NCBI RefSeq assembly: GCF_014898055.3 | Contig: NW_023601212.1 | Coordinates: 51,014,329-51,078,328 of the forward strand | Origin: Talpa occidentalis | Taxonomy: Eukaryota > Chordata > Mammalia > Eulipotyphla > Talpidae | Direction: 5' to 3' | Length of the DNA: 64,000 nucleotides | Part shown: piece by piece, positions 10,215-20,754 of the stretch | How the letters are laid out: every line of letters begins with the position of its first letter | Position numbering within the stretch: position 1 is the first letter of the stretch | Made by a program: the position numbers and the translations under genes | The notes under the pieces: generated by a model | Databases searched by the model: none | Told to the model about the DNA's origin: nothing | The model's input: only the letters and a program-made list of their open reading frames with translations

Positions 10215-11300
10215 AAAATGTGTAGATCTTAATTGTACAGTTTGATGACTTTTGACAGATAGATGCATCTATGCAACCAATATACCAATAAAGATGTGGA
10301 AACATTTCCATCAACTTTTAATACTTTCTTAAATGCCTTTGTGATCCATTCTCCCTCCCTCCTAATGGTTGTTCTGCTTTCTATTACAATAGATTAGCCT
10401 ATTCTTAACCTTTATATAAATGGAATACTCTCTAATAGACTTTCTTATGTACATTCTGTTGCACAGAATGTGTTTGATATATTTTTTTAAAGATTTATTT
10501 ATTTATACAAGAACCGGGGTGCAGGCCAGATGTGTGGGAGGGTGAAAGGATTCACCAGAGACAGAGCAGGGAACAGAACAGGCAGACTGATGAAATACAC
10601 TGCTGAGGGGAGCAGCAGGCGAGATAGGAGAGGTCTGCCTGCCATGTAGGTATCTCCCTGGCTGGTCAGGAGTCGAACAGGTGCTGCAGAGGCTGCAGAC
10701 AGCTTCACAATGGGGCGCTCAACTGCCTGCGCCACCAGGGAGGCCCGTGTTTGATATTTTTGAGATTTATTCATGTTATGGGTATCAGTAGTTTCTTTCT
10801 ATTTTATGGCTGTGCAGCATTTCATTTTATGATTATAACACAATTTATTTAACTGTTCTCCTACTGACCAACATTTTAGTTCCCAGTTTTAGGCTATTGT
10901 TAAAAAAAAAAGCTGCTATGAACATTCTTATAAGTCTCAGTATGGACATGTTTTCATTTGTCTGGATAAATTCCTACAAGTAGAATTATTGGGTCATGGA
11001 ATAGGAATGTGTATAATTTTATAAAGACCCCAAAAAATATTTTCTGAAGTGATTGCTGCATTTTTCTCTTCCATCAGTAATATGAGACTTCACTTTCATA
11101 GTCTTGCCAATATTTATATTGTCAGCTTTTACATTTAGTCATCTGAGTGGTATGTGGTAGTGTCTCATTATGGTTCTAATTTGAATTTCCCTGATGACTA
11201 ATGATGTTAAACACATTTTCATGTGCATCTTGACCATTTATATATCTTATGTTTCCATTTGTTAAAGTATATTTTCATCTACAACTAAAGACAATTTTTT
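10215..11300 (-). mobile_element. Ancient antisense L1 (L1M-like) 3' region, split by a SINE
   Basis: Both sides of the SINE at 10481-10746 read as one antisense L1 3' end. Upstream are 'tacagtttgatgacttttga' and 'tatataaatggaatac'. Downstream are 'tatggctgtgcagcatttca', 'tagaattattgggtcatgg' and 'ttcatgtgcatcttgacca'. It is heavily diverged with no coding potential. Confidence 0.75.
10481..10746 (-). mobile_element. tRNA-headed SINE (type A)
   Basis: A minus-strand copy from (ATAA)n 'tctttaaaaaaat' to 'accagggaggccc', with an 11-bp TSD 'gtgtttgatat' at 10470-10480 and 10747-10757. It is inserted into the ancient L1 at 10.2-11.3 kb. Confidence 0.94.
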
Positions 11301-11730
11301 ATTTATAATATTTATGACTGTTATATTTTTTCTTGCTCTATTACTCTAAGACTTCCAGTTCAAAGTTAAATAGAAGCACTTTTTTTTTTAAGGAAAAATT
11401 GTCTTAATCTTGGGAGAAATGTGTTAGTCCTTCATCTCTAAGTGTAATGTTAGATTTCCTATGAATTAATTAGATGTATGTTATTGTTTTATATGATATG
11501 CCACAAAATTCCTCACACAGAGCTCTTGTATTTCCTGTGTGATAGGAATATTAGGAGCAACTTTTGTTCTGATAGATCTTTGAAATCAGTTTCTAAAACA
11601 GAGTTCCTAAATCCCTTAGAATTTCCTGGACAGGAGTGTCTTTTGTTCTAATGAGGTGAATTTTGGTAGCTCAATTATCAGCTAGATAATCATCCAGTTA
11701 ACTTCAGGCTGGGGACATGTCATCACAAAT
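11301..11730. other. Unrecognised AT-rich sequence
   Basis: It may continue the ancient L1, but I cannot support any feature. Confidence 0.35.
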
Positions 11731-11743
11731 AAATCAAACCCTG

Positions 11744-12021
11744 GGGCCTCCCTGGTGGTGCAAGGGGTTAAGATGCAGCACTATGAAGCTATCCACAGCC
11801 ACTGCAGCACATGTTCACCCCTGGCCAGGGAGGTGACCCACATAGTGCAGCAGACCTCTCTTGTCTCGCCTGCTGCTCCCCTCAGCAGTGTGTTTCAGTC
11901 AGTCTGCCTGTTCTGCTCCCCACTCTGTCTCTGGTGTATCCTCTCACCCCCTGCATCTCTGGCCTGTACCCCAGCTCTTGTATACATAAAATAAATAAAT
12001 CTTTAAGGAAAAATAAAAACA
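11744..12021 (+). mobile_element. tRNA-headed SINE (type A)
   Basis: A plus-strand copy starting 'gggcctccctggtggtgcaa'. The tRNA part is diverged ('gcactatgaagctatccaca') and the tail is '(ATAA)n atctttaagg'. The near-perfect TSD is 'aaatcaaaccctg' (11731-11743) versus 'aaaccaaaccctg' (12022-12034). Confidence 0.92.
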
Positions 12022-12259
12022 AAACCAAACCCTGAGTAGAAGCTTGTAACTTTTCTATCCTCTGGGGAACAGAAGAAAGCTGGGTCTTGCATTAATAATC
12101 CATTATACACACATGATCAAACTTCCACAAAATTCTCTCCAGTACAATGTTTGGAGAGAGGGTGGTGCAGCCCAACTACATGGGGAGAGAAGCTATTATG
12201 CAGAGGACACCTCCAGATCTCAACTGGCCACTCATCTGTATTCTATGCCATTATATAAA

Positions 12260-12560
12260 CTGAAAACTAAATAAGTGATTCCCTAAGTTCTGTGAGTTGC
12301 TCAAGCAAATTATTGATCCCGAGGTGGGGGTTGTGGGAACCCTGGTTTAGAGTTGGTCATTTCAAGGCCCAGAGTTGCAACTGGAATCTGATGTGGGGCC
12401 TGTCTATGGGACTGAGCACATAATGGTGGCACCTGACCCTGACTCCAGGTAGATAGTATCAGAATTGAATTGAATTATGGGACACCAACTGGTTTTAGAC
12501 AATTGACTGGTATGAGAAAAACACCCATAATTGGTGTCAGAGGTGTGAGGAATAGCAAAG
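12260..12560 (+). mobile_element. Ancient LTR-type repeat relic (family unsure)
   Basis: The series 'gcaaattattgatcccgagg', 'gttgtgggaacc', 'gactgagcac', 'ctccaggtagatagtatcag' and 'gaattgaattatgggacacc' is a phrase order I associate with an old mammalian LTR-type repeat. I cannot name the family confidently. A short piece of the same family seems to be present near 30335-30400. Confidence 0.45.
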
Positions 12561-13134
12561 AAAATAGTTTGTTTCCATGTCCTTTATCAGATATATGATA
12601 TTCCCTTCTATTTCTAGTTTTCTAATATGGATTTGAATTTTGTCATTTTTTGTTTGTTTGTTTTCAATGAGATGCTGTTATGGTGGATTACACTGAGTGG
12701 CTAATCTTGCTTCCACAAGAAAGTACCTGCTGGTTATGATGCGTTACACTCTTTATATATTGCTAGATTTGATTTACTAATACTTTGCATGAATTTTTGC
12801 ATTCTATTCAATAGAGTTACTGGTATGTACTTTTCTAGTAATGGCCTCTTCAAGTTTTACTATCAACTTTATCCTAGCCTCAGAAAACTCATTGGAAAAT
12901 TTCTTCCTCCTTTATTTTTTGTTTCCATAAAATTGGTATTAATTCTTAAATATTCAATAGAAATCACCCATGACCCTATGTAAACCTTGAGGTTTCTTTG
13001 TGATCAGTTTAAATAACAAGTAAATATACTTAACAGTTATAGGGGTCTTCCCTCTTTTTTTTTTTTTTGTTGACCAATCTTGACAGTTAATATTGAGATA
13101 TTATAACTTCTTGCATGAGTTTTCATAATTTGAG

Positions 13135-13354
13135 AGTTTTTTAAATTAATTTTTTAAATTTAGGTGACCTCAGGTAGTGTACCCACCACAGAATCCTCCG
13201 CAGTCCATCACCATAGTCCATTGTACTTCCTTCCCTCCTCTGTTTTTATGCCTCCCTCACCTACTCACCCCCTTCTGCCGATTCCTCAGTTCTTTCTCTA
13301 TATCCCACATATGAATGACACCATCTGGTATGTATCTTTCTCCTTCTTACTTCG
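13135..13354 (-). mobile_element. Short L1 3'UTR insertion
   Basis: An antisense L1 tail ('ccacatatgaatgacaccat') sits between copies of the 11-bp TSD 'cataatttgag' at 13124-13134 and 13355-13365. It lies inside the ancient L1 and is strongly 5'-truncated. Confidence 0.75.
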
Positions 13355-13551
13355 CATAATTTGAGTTGTAATGGACTTTTCCCTTTCATCTAAGTTGGCA
13401 AATTTATTGACATAAATTTCTTATGCTATTCCATTGTGATTCTCTTAAGGTCTATATATTTTGTAGCAATGTCCTCATTCCCTTTTTTTTCCTAATCAAT
13501 CTTTTTTTTTAAGTTTAATTTAAAATTTATATTTAAACAAATCATGTTATT

Positions 13552-13863
13552 AAGTTTTTTTAAAATAAATTTTATTTTTATATTCCCCATACAATTGCAA
13601 CCCCCTTATTTTGACCCCAATCCCTCCCCTCCCTGCCCCCCGCCCCCCATAGAGTGTCTCTGGTTCATAGTTTTTTGTTGATTTTGATTTTCACTTTCTT
13701 ATAGTTATTCATTTTCCTGGTCCCTTGTTTAAGTTTTCTCGATTCCTGCTATGAGTGAGACCATCCGGTATTTTTCTTTTTCTTTCTGGCTTATTTCGCT
13801 GAGCATGATCCCTTCCAGCTCCATCCATGTTGCTGCAAATTGCATGTGTTTATCTTTTTTGAA
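13552..13863 (-). mobile_element. Young-lineage L1 3' end, 5'-truncated
   Basis: The sequence is nearly the same as the reverse complement of the last 310 bases of the intact L1. It has the AATAAA region and 'ccatacaattgcaaccccct', then the G-rich tract (here C-rich), and last 'ttcgctgagcatgatccctt'. It is inserted in the ancient L1. The left flank (13501-13551) is AT-rich filler and I see no clean TSD. Confidence 0.85.
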
Positions 13864-14506
13864 TCTCGACATGGCTTATCACTTTTAAAAGAATCTTTTC
13901 AAAGATCCAGCTTTTGGCTTTTTCATTTTATTTATTACCTATTTCTCATTTTATTATTGTCCATTCTTTAATGTTTTCTTTCTTCTAGTTAATTTGAACT
14001 TAATTACTTTGTCTTCTTTCAGCTTCCTTATGTGAAAACTTAGATCATTATTTTTAAATGTTTATTCTTTTCTAATATAAACATTCATCGAGAAATTGCT
14101 CTTTAAGAGCAATTTTAGCTGCATCTCACGCATTTTGGTTTCATTAGCATTTTGTTTGAGAGATACTTTCTAATTTACATTTAAATTGTTTCTTTGACAT
14201 GAATTATTTAGATACAGGTTTCTTAATTTCCAAATTTTGGGGGGGTTTCCATATATATACCGGTAGCTGATTATTAATTTAATTCTGTTGACAGAGAAGT
14301 ACTCTGATTAAGTTCCTTGAAATATCTGAGATTTGATTTATGCTTCATTATATGGTCATTCTAGATATTTATTCCATGTGTATTTGGGAAAAATATTTTA
14401 TGTCATTGTTTGTTGTGTTTTATAAATACAAAATAGATCAAGATGGTTAATTGTAGTAGTCAAACCTTCAGTATCCTTATTGATTTTTTCTCTATTTTGT
14501 ATTAAT

Positions 14507-15180
14507 GACTAAAAAAGAATGAATAGAATATCCAGCTCAGTAGATTTTTCTTTTTGTTAGTGGGTGGAATGAGAAAGTACCCTGGGACCCCCAAAGTTGC
14601 AAGCTTTAAATGGATTCTGCCATCTGCTGCATAAAAACAATGCATAGTGTTAGTATGAAAGAACTTTAATAGGATAGTGTGCATAAAGAGAGACGAGAAG
14701 AAAGGATAATAGTTTCCCAATAAAACACCCAAAGTTACACATCCCCTTGTGGGTGAAAGCCCAGACAGGGTGGGACCAAAAACTTGCTGAAACTCTAAGG
14801 CGCCTTCTGGCAGGGAATCATAGAAAAGAGGGAGAAGGGACCAGGCAAGTCTGGGATGAAAGGAGCAAAATCAAGTACAAATCAAGGTATTATTTGACAT
14901 TGTCAGCATCCCCCTGGGTCTCTTTACTCATGTCTCTTCCAAGTATTTACATACTTATGTTTCTTCTCAAGTTCCCCAATTCCCTGGTAAAAGCCCAAGG
15001 CCAAGAAGCAAGCAGGAATTCTTCACATGTCTCTCCACTCCACGTGTCTCCTCCAAGTCTTTTCTCTGTGTCTCCATGTCTTCAAAGCATTTTCTAACTG
15101 TTCCTTGCCAGTAAGCGCCACCCTTCATTAGGTGGGTCAGGGTACCTGATTTCTCCCCTTTTAATGGAGATTACATTGTT
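14507..15180 (-). mobile_element. Candidate solo LTR of an endogenous retrovirus
   Basis: This block interrupts the ancient L1, whose sequence resumes on the far side, so it is an insertion. On the minus strand it starts TGTAATCTCC and ends AGTCA, fitting TG...CA LTR ends. An 'attaaa' polyadenylation-like motif lies about 150 bases before its 3' end (near 14668). An alternative boundary (14509-15170) gives a perfect 6-bp flank 'ttaatg' but no TG/CA ends. No internal retroviral genes are present. I do not recognise the family. Confidence 0.5.
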
Positions 15181-15255
15181 ACATTTTCCCCTTCAGTTTT
15201 GTCAATTTTTGCTTAGTGTATTTTGAGGTTCTGTTATTCGGTGCATAGACATTTA

Positions 15256-15606
15256 TTTATTTATTTATTTTTTTTTTTAAATCTTTTTTTTTATTTACTT
15301 TTTTTTTTATAGAGGCATGTTTTATTTATTTATTTTGTTTGTTTGTTCGTTTCGTTTATACATGCACTGGGTACAGTCAGAAGCGCGGGAGGGTGAGAGA
15401 ATTCACCAGAGCCAGAGCGGGGAGCAGAGCAGGCAGAAGGACTGAAGTACACTGCTGAGGGGAGCAGTGGGCGGCAGGAGAGGTCTGCGCGCCATGTGGG
15501 ATCCTCCGCTGGTGGCCGGGAAGCAGCCGGGGATTGAACCGGCGCCGCAGAGGCCGCGGGCAGCCTCGCAACCCAGCGCTCAACCGCTGAGCCACCGGGG
15601 AGGCCC
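15256..15606 (-). mobile_element. tRNA-headed SINE (type B) with interrupted tail
   Basis: The body is type B and near-identical to the copy at 3154-3451. The 18-bp perfect TSD 'tcggtgcatagacattta' lies at 15238-15255 and 15607-15624. The A-rich tail is long and broken by short non-A segments such as 'acatgcctctat' (minus strand). It is inserted in the ancient L1 and is one of the youngest-looking SINEs here. Confidence 0.95.
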
Positions 15607-15729
15607 TCGGTGCATAGACATTTAAAACTGGCATAAGATCTTAATGAATTGACCCTTGCATCATTATCTCTGGTAATCTTCATTGTTTTGGAGTCTGCTT
15701 TGTCTGATATTAATATAACTGTAAGAAAA

Positions 15730-15992
15730 TAAGACTTTAAAATGCTTTATTTTCATTTCTCTCATCTGCTAACCTACTGTCCCTCCTGTTTTCTGAGGAA
15801 CATGGGGGGTTTCTTGAAACTTCAGAAACTGGGAGAAAGGCAAAGGGCAGATGAGTTCCCAGAACCTGCAGAAGGAACAAAGCTTCGTGACACCTTGATT
15901 TTGGACTTCTAGCTTCCAGAACTGTGGGACAATAAATTACTGCCATTTTAAGGCACCCAGTTTATGATAGTTGGCTATGACAGCTCAGGGGA
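15730..15992 (+). mobile_element. MLT1-like LTR 3' part
   Basis: 'acaccttgattttggacttc', 'agcttccagaactgtgggac', 'aataaattactgccatttta' and 'ggcacccagtttatgatag' follow the MLT1 LTR 3' end in order. Confidence 0.8.
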
Positions 15993-16041
15993 CCAATTCA
16001 CCCAGTGGACTTTGGCTTTAGCAGGTCCTGACTTATGTTTA

Positions 16042-16313
16042 TATTTTTTTAAAGATTTATTTATTTTTATACAAGAACTGGGGTATAGGCTAGAGGCACA
16101 GGAGGGTGAGAGGATTCACTAGAGACAGAGTGAGGAGCAGAACAGGCAGATAGACAGAAGTACACTGCTGAGGGGAGCAATGGGAGAGAGAGGAGAGGTC
16201 TGCCCCACCATGTGGGTATCTCCCTGGCTGGCCAGGTATCGAACTGGTGCTGCAGAGGTTGCAGACTGCTTCACAATGCTGCAATCAACCTGCTGCACCA
16301 CCAGGGTGGCCCA
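16042..16313 (-). mobile_element. tRNA-headed SINE (type A)
   Basis: A full-length minus-strand copy with TSD 'tgacttatgttta' at 16029-16041 and 16314-16326. Confidence 0.94.
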
Positions 16314-16326
16314 TGACTTATGTTTA

Positions 16327-19300
16327 GAGTTCTGTGTTTAGTTACTCTCTCCTGTGCTAGTGAAGGGATATGTCTCCTCAGCAGACATGAACATGAGAAC
16401 CGGGGTAGAGGTTGCTTCTCCTGGTCTCATCCAATGGGAGGCCTGAAGTCTTCCTTAGAGTCTTTTAAGACTTAATTTCCTGGCATGATTTCCATGGCTT
16501 CTCTTGATTGGACCCTGCGCTGGTCCTTCTGTGGGAGAAACTTCCAATTGGAACTGGAACTGAGGGAGAGATTTTTAGAAAACAATTCCTTTAGCTGTTG
16601 TGATTTTAGTTTATAATTTTCATGTCAGGGTTATGATCATCAGGAAATTGTTTTTTAAAAAGCATTATCCAACAATCTCATGACAATCTTATTTTACATT
16701 GATTGGAGTAATTTGTCCCTTTTGAAGAAGTTATTTAGTGAGTAATTATTTTGGGTACTAAGTGACAGGCTCAGACTATTTTGGGACTCTGTAGCCTCAT
16801 CTCATGACATGCATTTAGCTTGAGGATAATGCATGTGGAAGGTATTTTCTGTGACTCATACTTCTAGAAGTTGGTGGCATAGTTCATTTCTTTGCAGATA
16901 AAAGTATGTGACAAGAATGGCTCGGAGAATTTGCTGCCAGCAGAAATTCTTATGTAAGACTGGTAGAAAAGACTGTCCTTGTTCCTTACTAAGCATCTTT
17001 CTATTGAGACTAGACTTTTCGGTGACAGCCCAGAACATGCACTGTTTGTGAGGAAATATGTGACAGCCAAGTATTAATTTGGATAGTTTTATATCTTTTC
17101 CAGTGTGAAGCTCTTAAATGAAAATGGGCTTATATAAATCTTTACTGATGGTTCCTAAAAAGCAGATTTAACAAACTATGTAATAATTTATACCAGAAAG
17201 AGTCTAAAAGATCTGAATTATTTAAATTTATGTTAAAGTATTTAGAAAAAATGCTTCCTTCCAAAATTCACAAAACACATTTTCAGGGTGATGACAAATG
17301 CATTAAAATGACAGTCAAATCCTGCACCTTCCATCTTGTCCCCCTTTTGCATAAAGTGACCAACATTAACAATCTGTTGTGTATCCCATCTGACCTTCTG
17401 TTGGCCTGTGTGTAGTTATAGATTTTTCACAGTTTCTGTTTCAAATGCATAGGTAATTTCTGAGTGCCAATATTTTTCAATGATTAAAAGATTTAGTAAT
17501 ATTGACTATCTAAAGCTTTGTGAAGGCAAGTGTGAAATGTCCAATGTCTGTGGTGTCCAAGAAGGGTACAAGTGTTTAGATTTATGAGATAATTCTTTAT
17601 TTTCTGTATGAAGAAATTTAGATTCTGATAGATTCAATTACTTGCTCCTAAATATTTAAAAGAGAAGAAAAACAGGAAGATTTTTCTTCCAAAGACCCAC
17701 TGATTTCACATCAATAATTTGGGAATCTGCCCTTACAAAAGTATTTGGATAAGCCACAGAGCATAATACAATCCTGCTAATGAGTGGACTGTATTTTTTT
17801 TTGGACTATGTACAATTTAATTACTTTGCTAGCTCAGCTGCAAACTTTTTAGCTCCTTAGTGGTTTTTAAAATCTGAAGAAAACCTCAGTATGAAGAACC
17901 CAAAGAAAACAATGTTTTTGTGCCTGATAATGACATTTTCCAGATATGCTTTTCCAGCTGTCAGACTGTGATAAAAAACATGTGCTGATAACTTGACCCA
18001 AGCCTCACCTGGGTCTTACCTGGCAGAAATGTGTTTCACTAAATTAACAATAGATCCCAAAACAGAAAGAAAAGTCAAGCTAATCCACAAAATCAGTGTT
18101 TTGTTCCTATAACCTGCAGGTGTCTGAGGACCACAGAAATCAACTTATAATTTTTCCATTTTCCTCTACTTAATTTCTGAGATGGCAACTACTGATTTCT
18201 ATTCATATGGGGATTTCATCTTTGAGAACTGTCAAGGAGAGAACCTTGAAGATGAACTTTATTAATTCATGACTGCATCCATATAAGACTTGAATGGAAT
18301 TTTGAATGGTAGGAAACATAAGAATGCTTTACACATTCAAAAATTGAGAATTTGTGTATAATGTCTATAATGAAAATAATAATACCTAATATTAGTATAG
18401 TACTTTTTAGTTCCTAAAGTGCTTTCATTTGATTCCTACAATAATTCTATAAGGTAGCTGAGTTGTCTAGTTATTTTGGTATCCAGCATACGCACACTCA
18501 CACACACACAAATTCAGCTATCTATCATATAAAAAAAATTACACCCCTCACTTCCATCTCTCTAAACTTACCCCTATCTTACACTTTTTAATTTCTTGAT
18601 TCTTGTAAAGTTAAAAGTGTTCCTTCTTCGACCACACCATGAAATCTTCACCATTATCGAAGTGCTTTCAGTTATTAGTGACATTTAGGAACATTTTTGT
18701 TGCTATATTTAGTGGCTTTTTCTCTGTATTTATCATCCAAAGATCTTTAGAGTTTTGGATTCTATTGCTCAACTCCACCTTTTCCCATCTAGTCTTCAAG
18801 TGTTGCTCACCTGGGCGTCTATGGAAATGTAGCTTTCTTCCCATGTGTATGGCTGTTTCCTCTCAGATGTCTTTGCCTGTTCCTTTTTCCTTCTGGAAAA
18901 TGTATATATTCCCTGAGGTTGTTCTGTGAGCCTTTTAGCTTTTCTATCTTGCTCTGTCTTCTCAGTCAGGGCTTTGGGTGGGGGGGGGGTTGGCTCCTGG
19001 AGCAATAATTTTACCAGTTCATCCCCTTCTACTTTCTACAACAACCATGCATGTCCTATCCCCTTCCTCTCAGTTGAGGATGGTGCCCTGCCCTTGTGAT
19101 GAGGAAGCAGACCTGTGTCGTGTGAATCCCCTTGGCCTTCTTTAAAAAAAAAAAAAAATGACCTCCAAATGCATTCACTCTTGCCGGCACTCCCCCAGGT
19201 TATGAGAAGAGCCATGCCTTTTCCTGTTCAAGACAGCTCTTGCTCATGATTGTTGTCCTTTCTGCCCTTTCTAGGACTACAACCATGTTCTGTTGAATAT
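16327..19300. other. About 3 kb of mostly unrecognised sequence
   Basis: There is no young repeat. A MIR-like stretch ('cctaaagtgctttcatttga' to 'ataaggtagctga') lies near 18385-18475, a CA-rich run at 18489-18511, and a G run at 18979-18991. Open frames are under 100 codons and have no recognisable domain. Conserved noncoding DNA could be here but cannot be judged from one sequence. Confidence 0.4.
18385..18475 (-). repeat. Possible MIR relic
   Basis: 'cctaaagtgctttcatttga' followed by 'acaataattctataaggtag' resembles the antisense MIR phrase 'gtgctttacatat...acaaccctatgaggtagg'. Confidence 0.45.
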
Positions 19301-19311
19301 TTCTTTTTTAT

Positions 19312-19572
19312 TTTTTAAAGATTTATTTATGCACACAAGAACTGGGGCACAGGCTAGAGGTGCGGGGGTGAGGGAGGTGGTGAGAGGATTCACCAGAGAC
19401 AGAGTGTGGAACAGAACAGGCAGACTGACTGAAATACACTGCTGGGGGGAGCAGCAGGGAAGATAGGAGAGGTCTGCTGCACCATGTGGGTATCTCCCTG
19501 CCTGGGGATCAAACTCGTGCTACAAGAGGCCGCAGACAGCTTCACAGTGCTGTGCTTAACCACTTGTGCCAC
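19312..19572 (-). mobile_element. tRNA-headed SINE (type A), head slightly truncated
   Basis: The minus-strand body and tail are clear. The head ends at 'gtgccac', lacking the usual 'cagggaggccc', and no clean TSD is visible, so the 5' end was lost. Confidence 0.87.
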
Positions 19573-19989
19573 TTCTCTATCTGATATTTTCAGCTTATTC
19601 CTCTTTGCTGTTTGGCACCTATACATGCTCAGGTCTCTCTATTCCTAAAAATGCCTCTCTCACTGCCATCCTTTCTCCCACCCAAAGCATCTGTAAGGAA
19701 AAACCTACAGATACTTTTTCTACTTCCTCTTCTTTTACTCTTTGTTCAATTCAGGTTTTAATGTCAGCACTCTGTCCTTATTGAAGCTTCCAGGGACATT
19801 TAATTGACTCGTGTCACTAACGTTACTTAATTTCTCAGCAGCAATCGACACTGCCCACTCCACTCTCTTTTTCCAAGACTTAGCTCCCTTGGTTTTCACG
19901 ACTCGACACTCCTGCTTTCTGGTTCTTCTGTTTCCTTTACGTGCTCTTCCGCTTTTCTCATTCTTCAAATTGTTTTTCTCCCCCTCACC

Positions 19990-20105
19990 ACTGGCCTCAA
20001 CCTTCCCCCACATTCTCCTTTCCTCCTTTCTGTCCTTCCTCTTCCTCCTCTCCTCTTTCTCCTTTTCTCCCTCCTTCCCCTCCTCCTCCACTTTTCTCTT
20101 TTCCC
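19990..20105. repeat. Polypyrimidine (TCC/TTC)-rich tract
   Basis: Over 100 bases of nearly pure C/T on the plus strand. It explains the lysine/glutamate-rich open frame on the minus strand at 19735-20091, which is not a gene. Confidence 0.85.
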
Positions 20106-20167
20106 ATTGATTCTTTCCTTTTTTTAAAAAAATATTCGTTTATTATTTATTATTTTTTAAATTTTTT

Positions 20168-20469
20168 TATATTTTTTACGTCATTTTTCATTTTTGCACA
20201 ATGTATGCATTTTTCATCTTGGTTGTAGTCCCCATACAATTCCCACCCTCCTTGTTTTGATCCTACTCCCTTCTCTCCACCCCATAGTGTGTCTCTGGTT
20301 TATAGTTGCGTGTTTATTTTCATGCAATTTGCAGGGATGGAGCTGGAAGGGATCATGCTCAGCGAAATAAGCCAGAGAGAAAAAGAACAATACCAGATGG
20401 TCTTACTCATATCAGGAATTTAGAAAACCTAAATAAGGGACCAGGAAAAAGACTAATTATAATAAAGTA
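20168..20469 (-). mobile_element. Small L1 with its own 5' inversion, inside the larger L1's tail
   Basis: The left part is an antisense L1 3'UTR ('ttttgcacaatgtatgcatt', 'gtctctggtttatagttgcg'). From about 20320 the sequence flips to sense L1 ('ggagctggaagggatcatgc', 'aaaacctaaataagggacca'). Copies of 'attttttaaatttttt' at 20152-20167 and 20470-20485 look like its TSD, though A/T-rich repeats are weak evidence. Its 3'UTR matches the 6.8-7.4 kb copy rather than the intact L1. Confidence 0.75.
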
Positions 20470-20754
20470 ATTTTTTAAATTTTTTACATCATTGTTCATT
20501 TTTAAACAATATTTGCTTCCCCCCACCCCCTCAGGTATAGTCCCCATAGAATTTCCTTCCCCAATGCACCCGTGCACCATCACCTCCATCCCCTGTGCAG
20601 CTCCCTCTCTCCTTCCCTCCCTCTGATCTCTCTCCCTCCTCCTCCCATGCAGGATGTCTCTGGTTTATAATTGTCACTTTTTGCTTCGTTGTGTTTTCTA
20701 CTGTCATTAATTTTTTACACTGATGTCTTATTTGCTTCCCCTATATTCCTGCTA

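Larger units (their letters stand above)
12565..15725 (-). mobile_element. Ancient L1 ORF2 remnant, interrupted at least four times
   Basis: Antisense L1 ORF2 phrases occur in the right order across 3.1 kb. They run from the FADD-upstream region ('gatatggtggattac'-like at about 12680 and 'gaatttttgcattctattca' at about 12790). They continue through 'cccctttcatctaagttggc' (about 13381) and 'gatccagcttttggcttttt' (about 13904). The last are 'tttagctgcatctcacgcat' (about 14114) and, after two later insertions, 'gtctgctttgtctgatatta' (about 15690). Nested inserts are 13135-13354, about 13552-13863, about 14507-15180 and 15256-15606. It has no coding capacity. Confidence 0.8.

Noticed and set aside
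15256..15606. Small CpG island or promoter
   Set aside because: The higher GC comes from the young SINE body.
19735..20091. 118-codon lysine/glutamate-rich open frame on the minus strand
   Set aside because: It is the complement of a polypyrimidine tract. Low-complexity purine-rich DNA avoids stops by chance.
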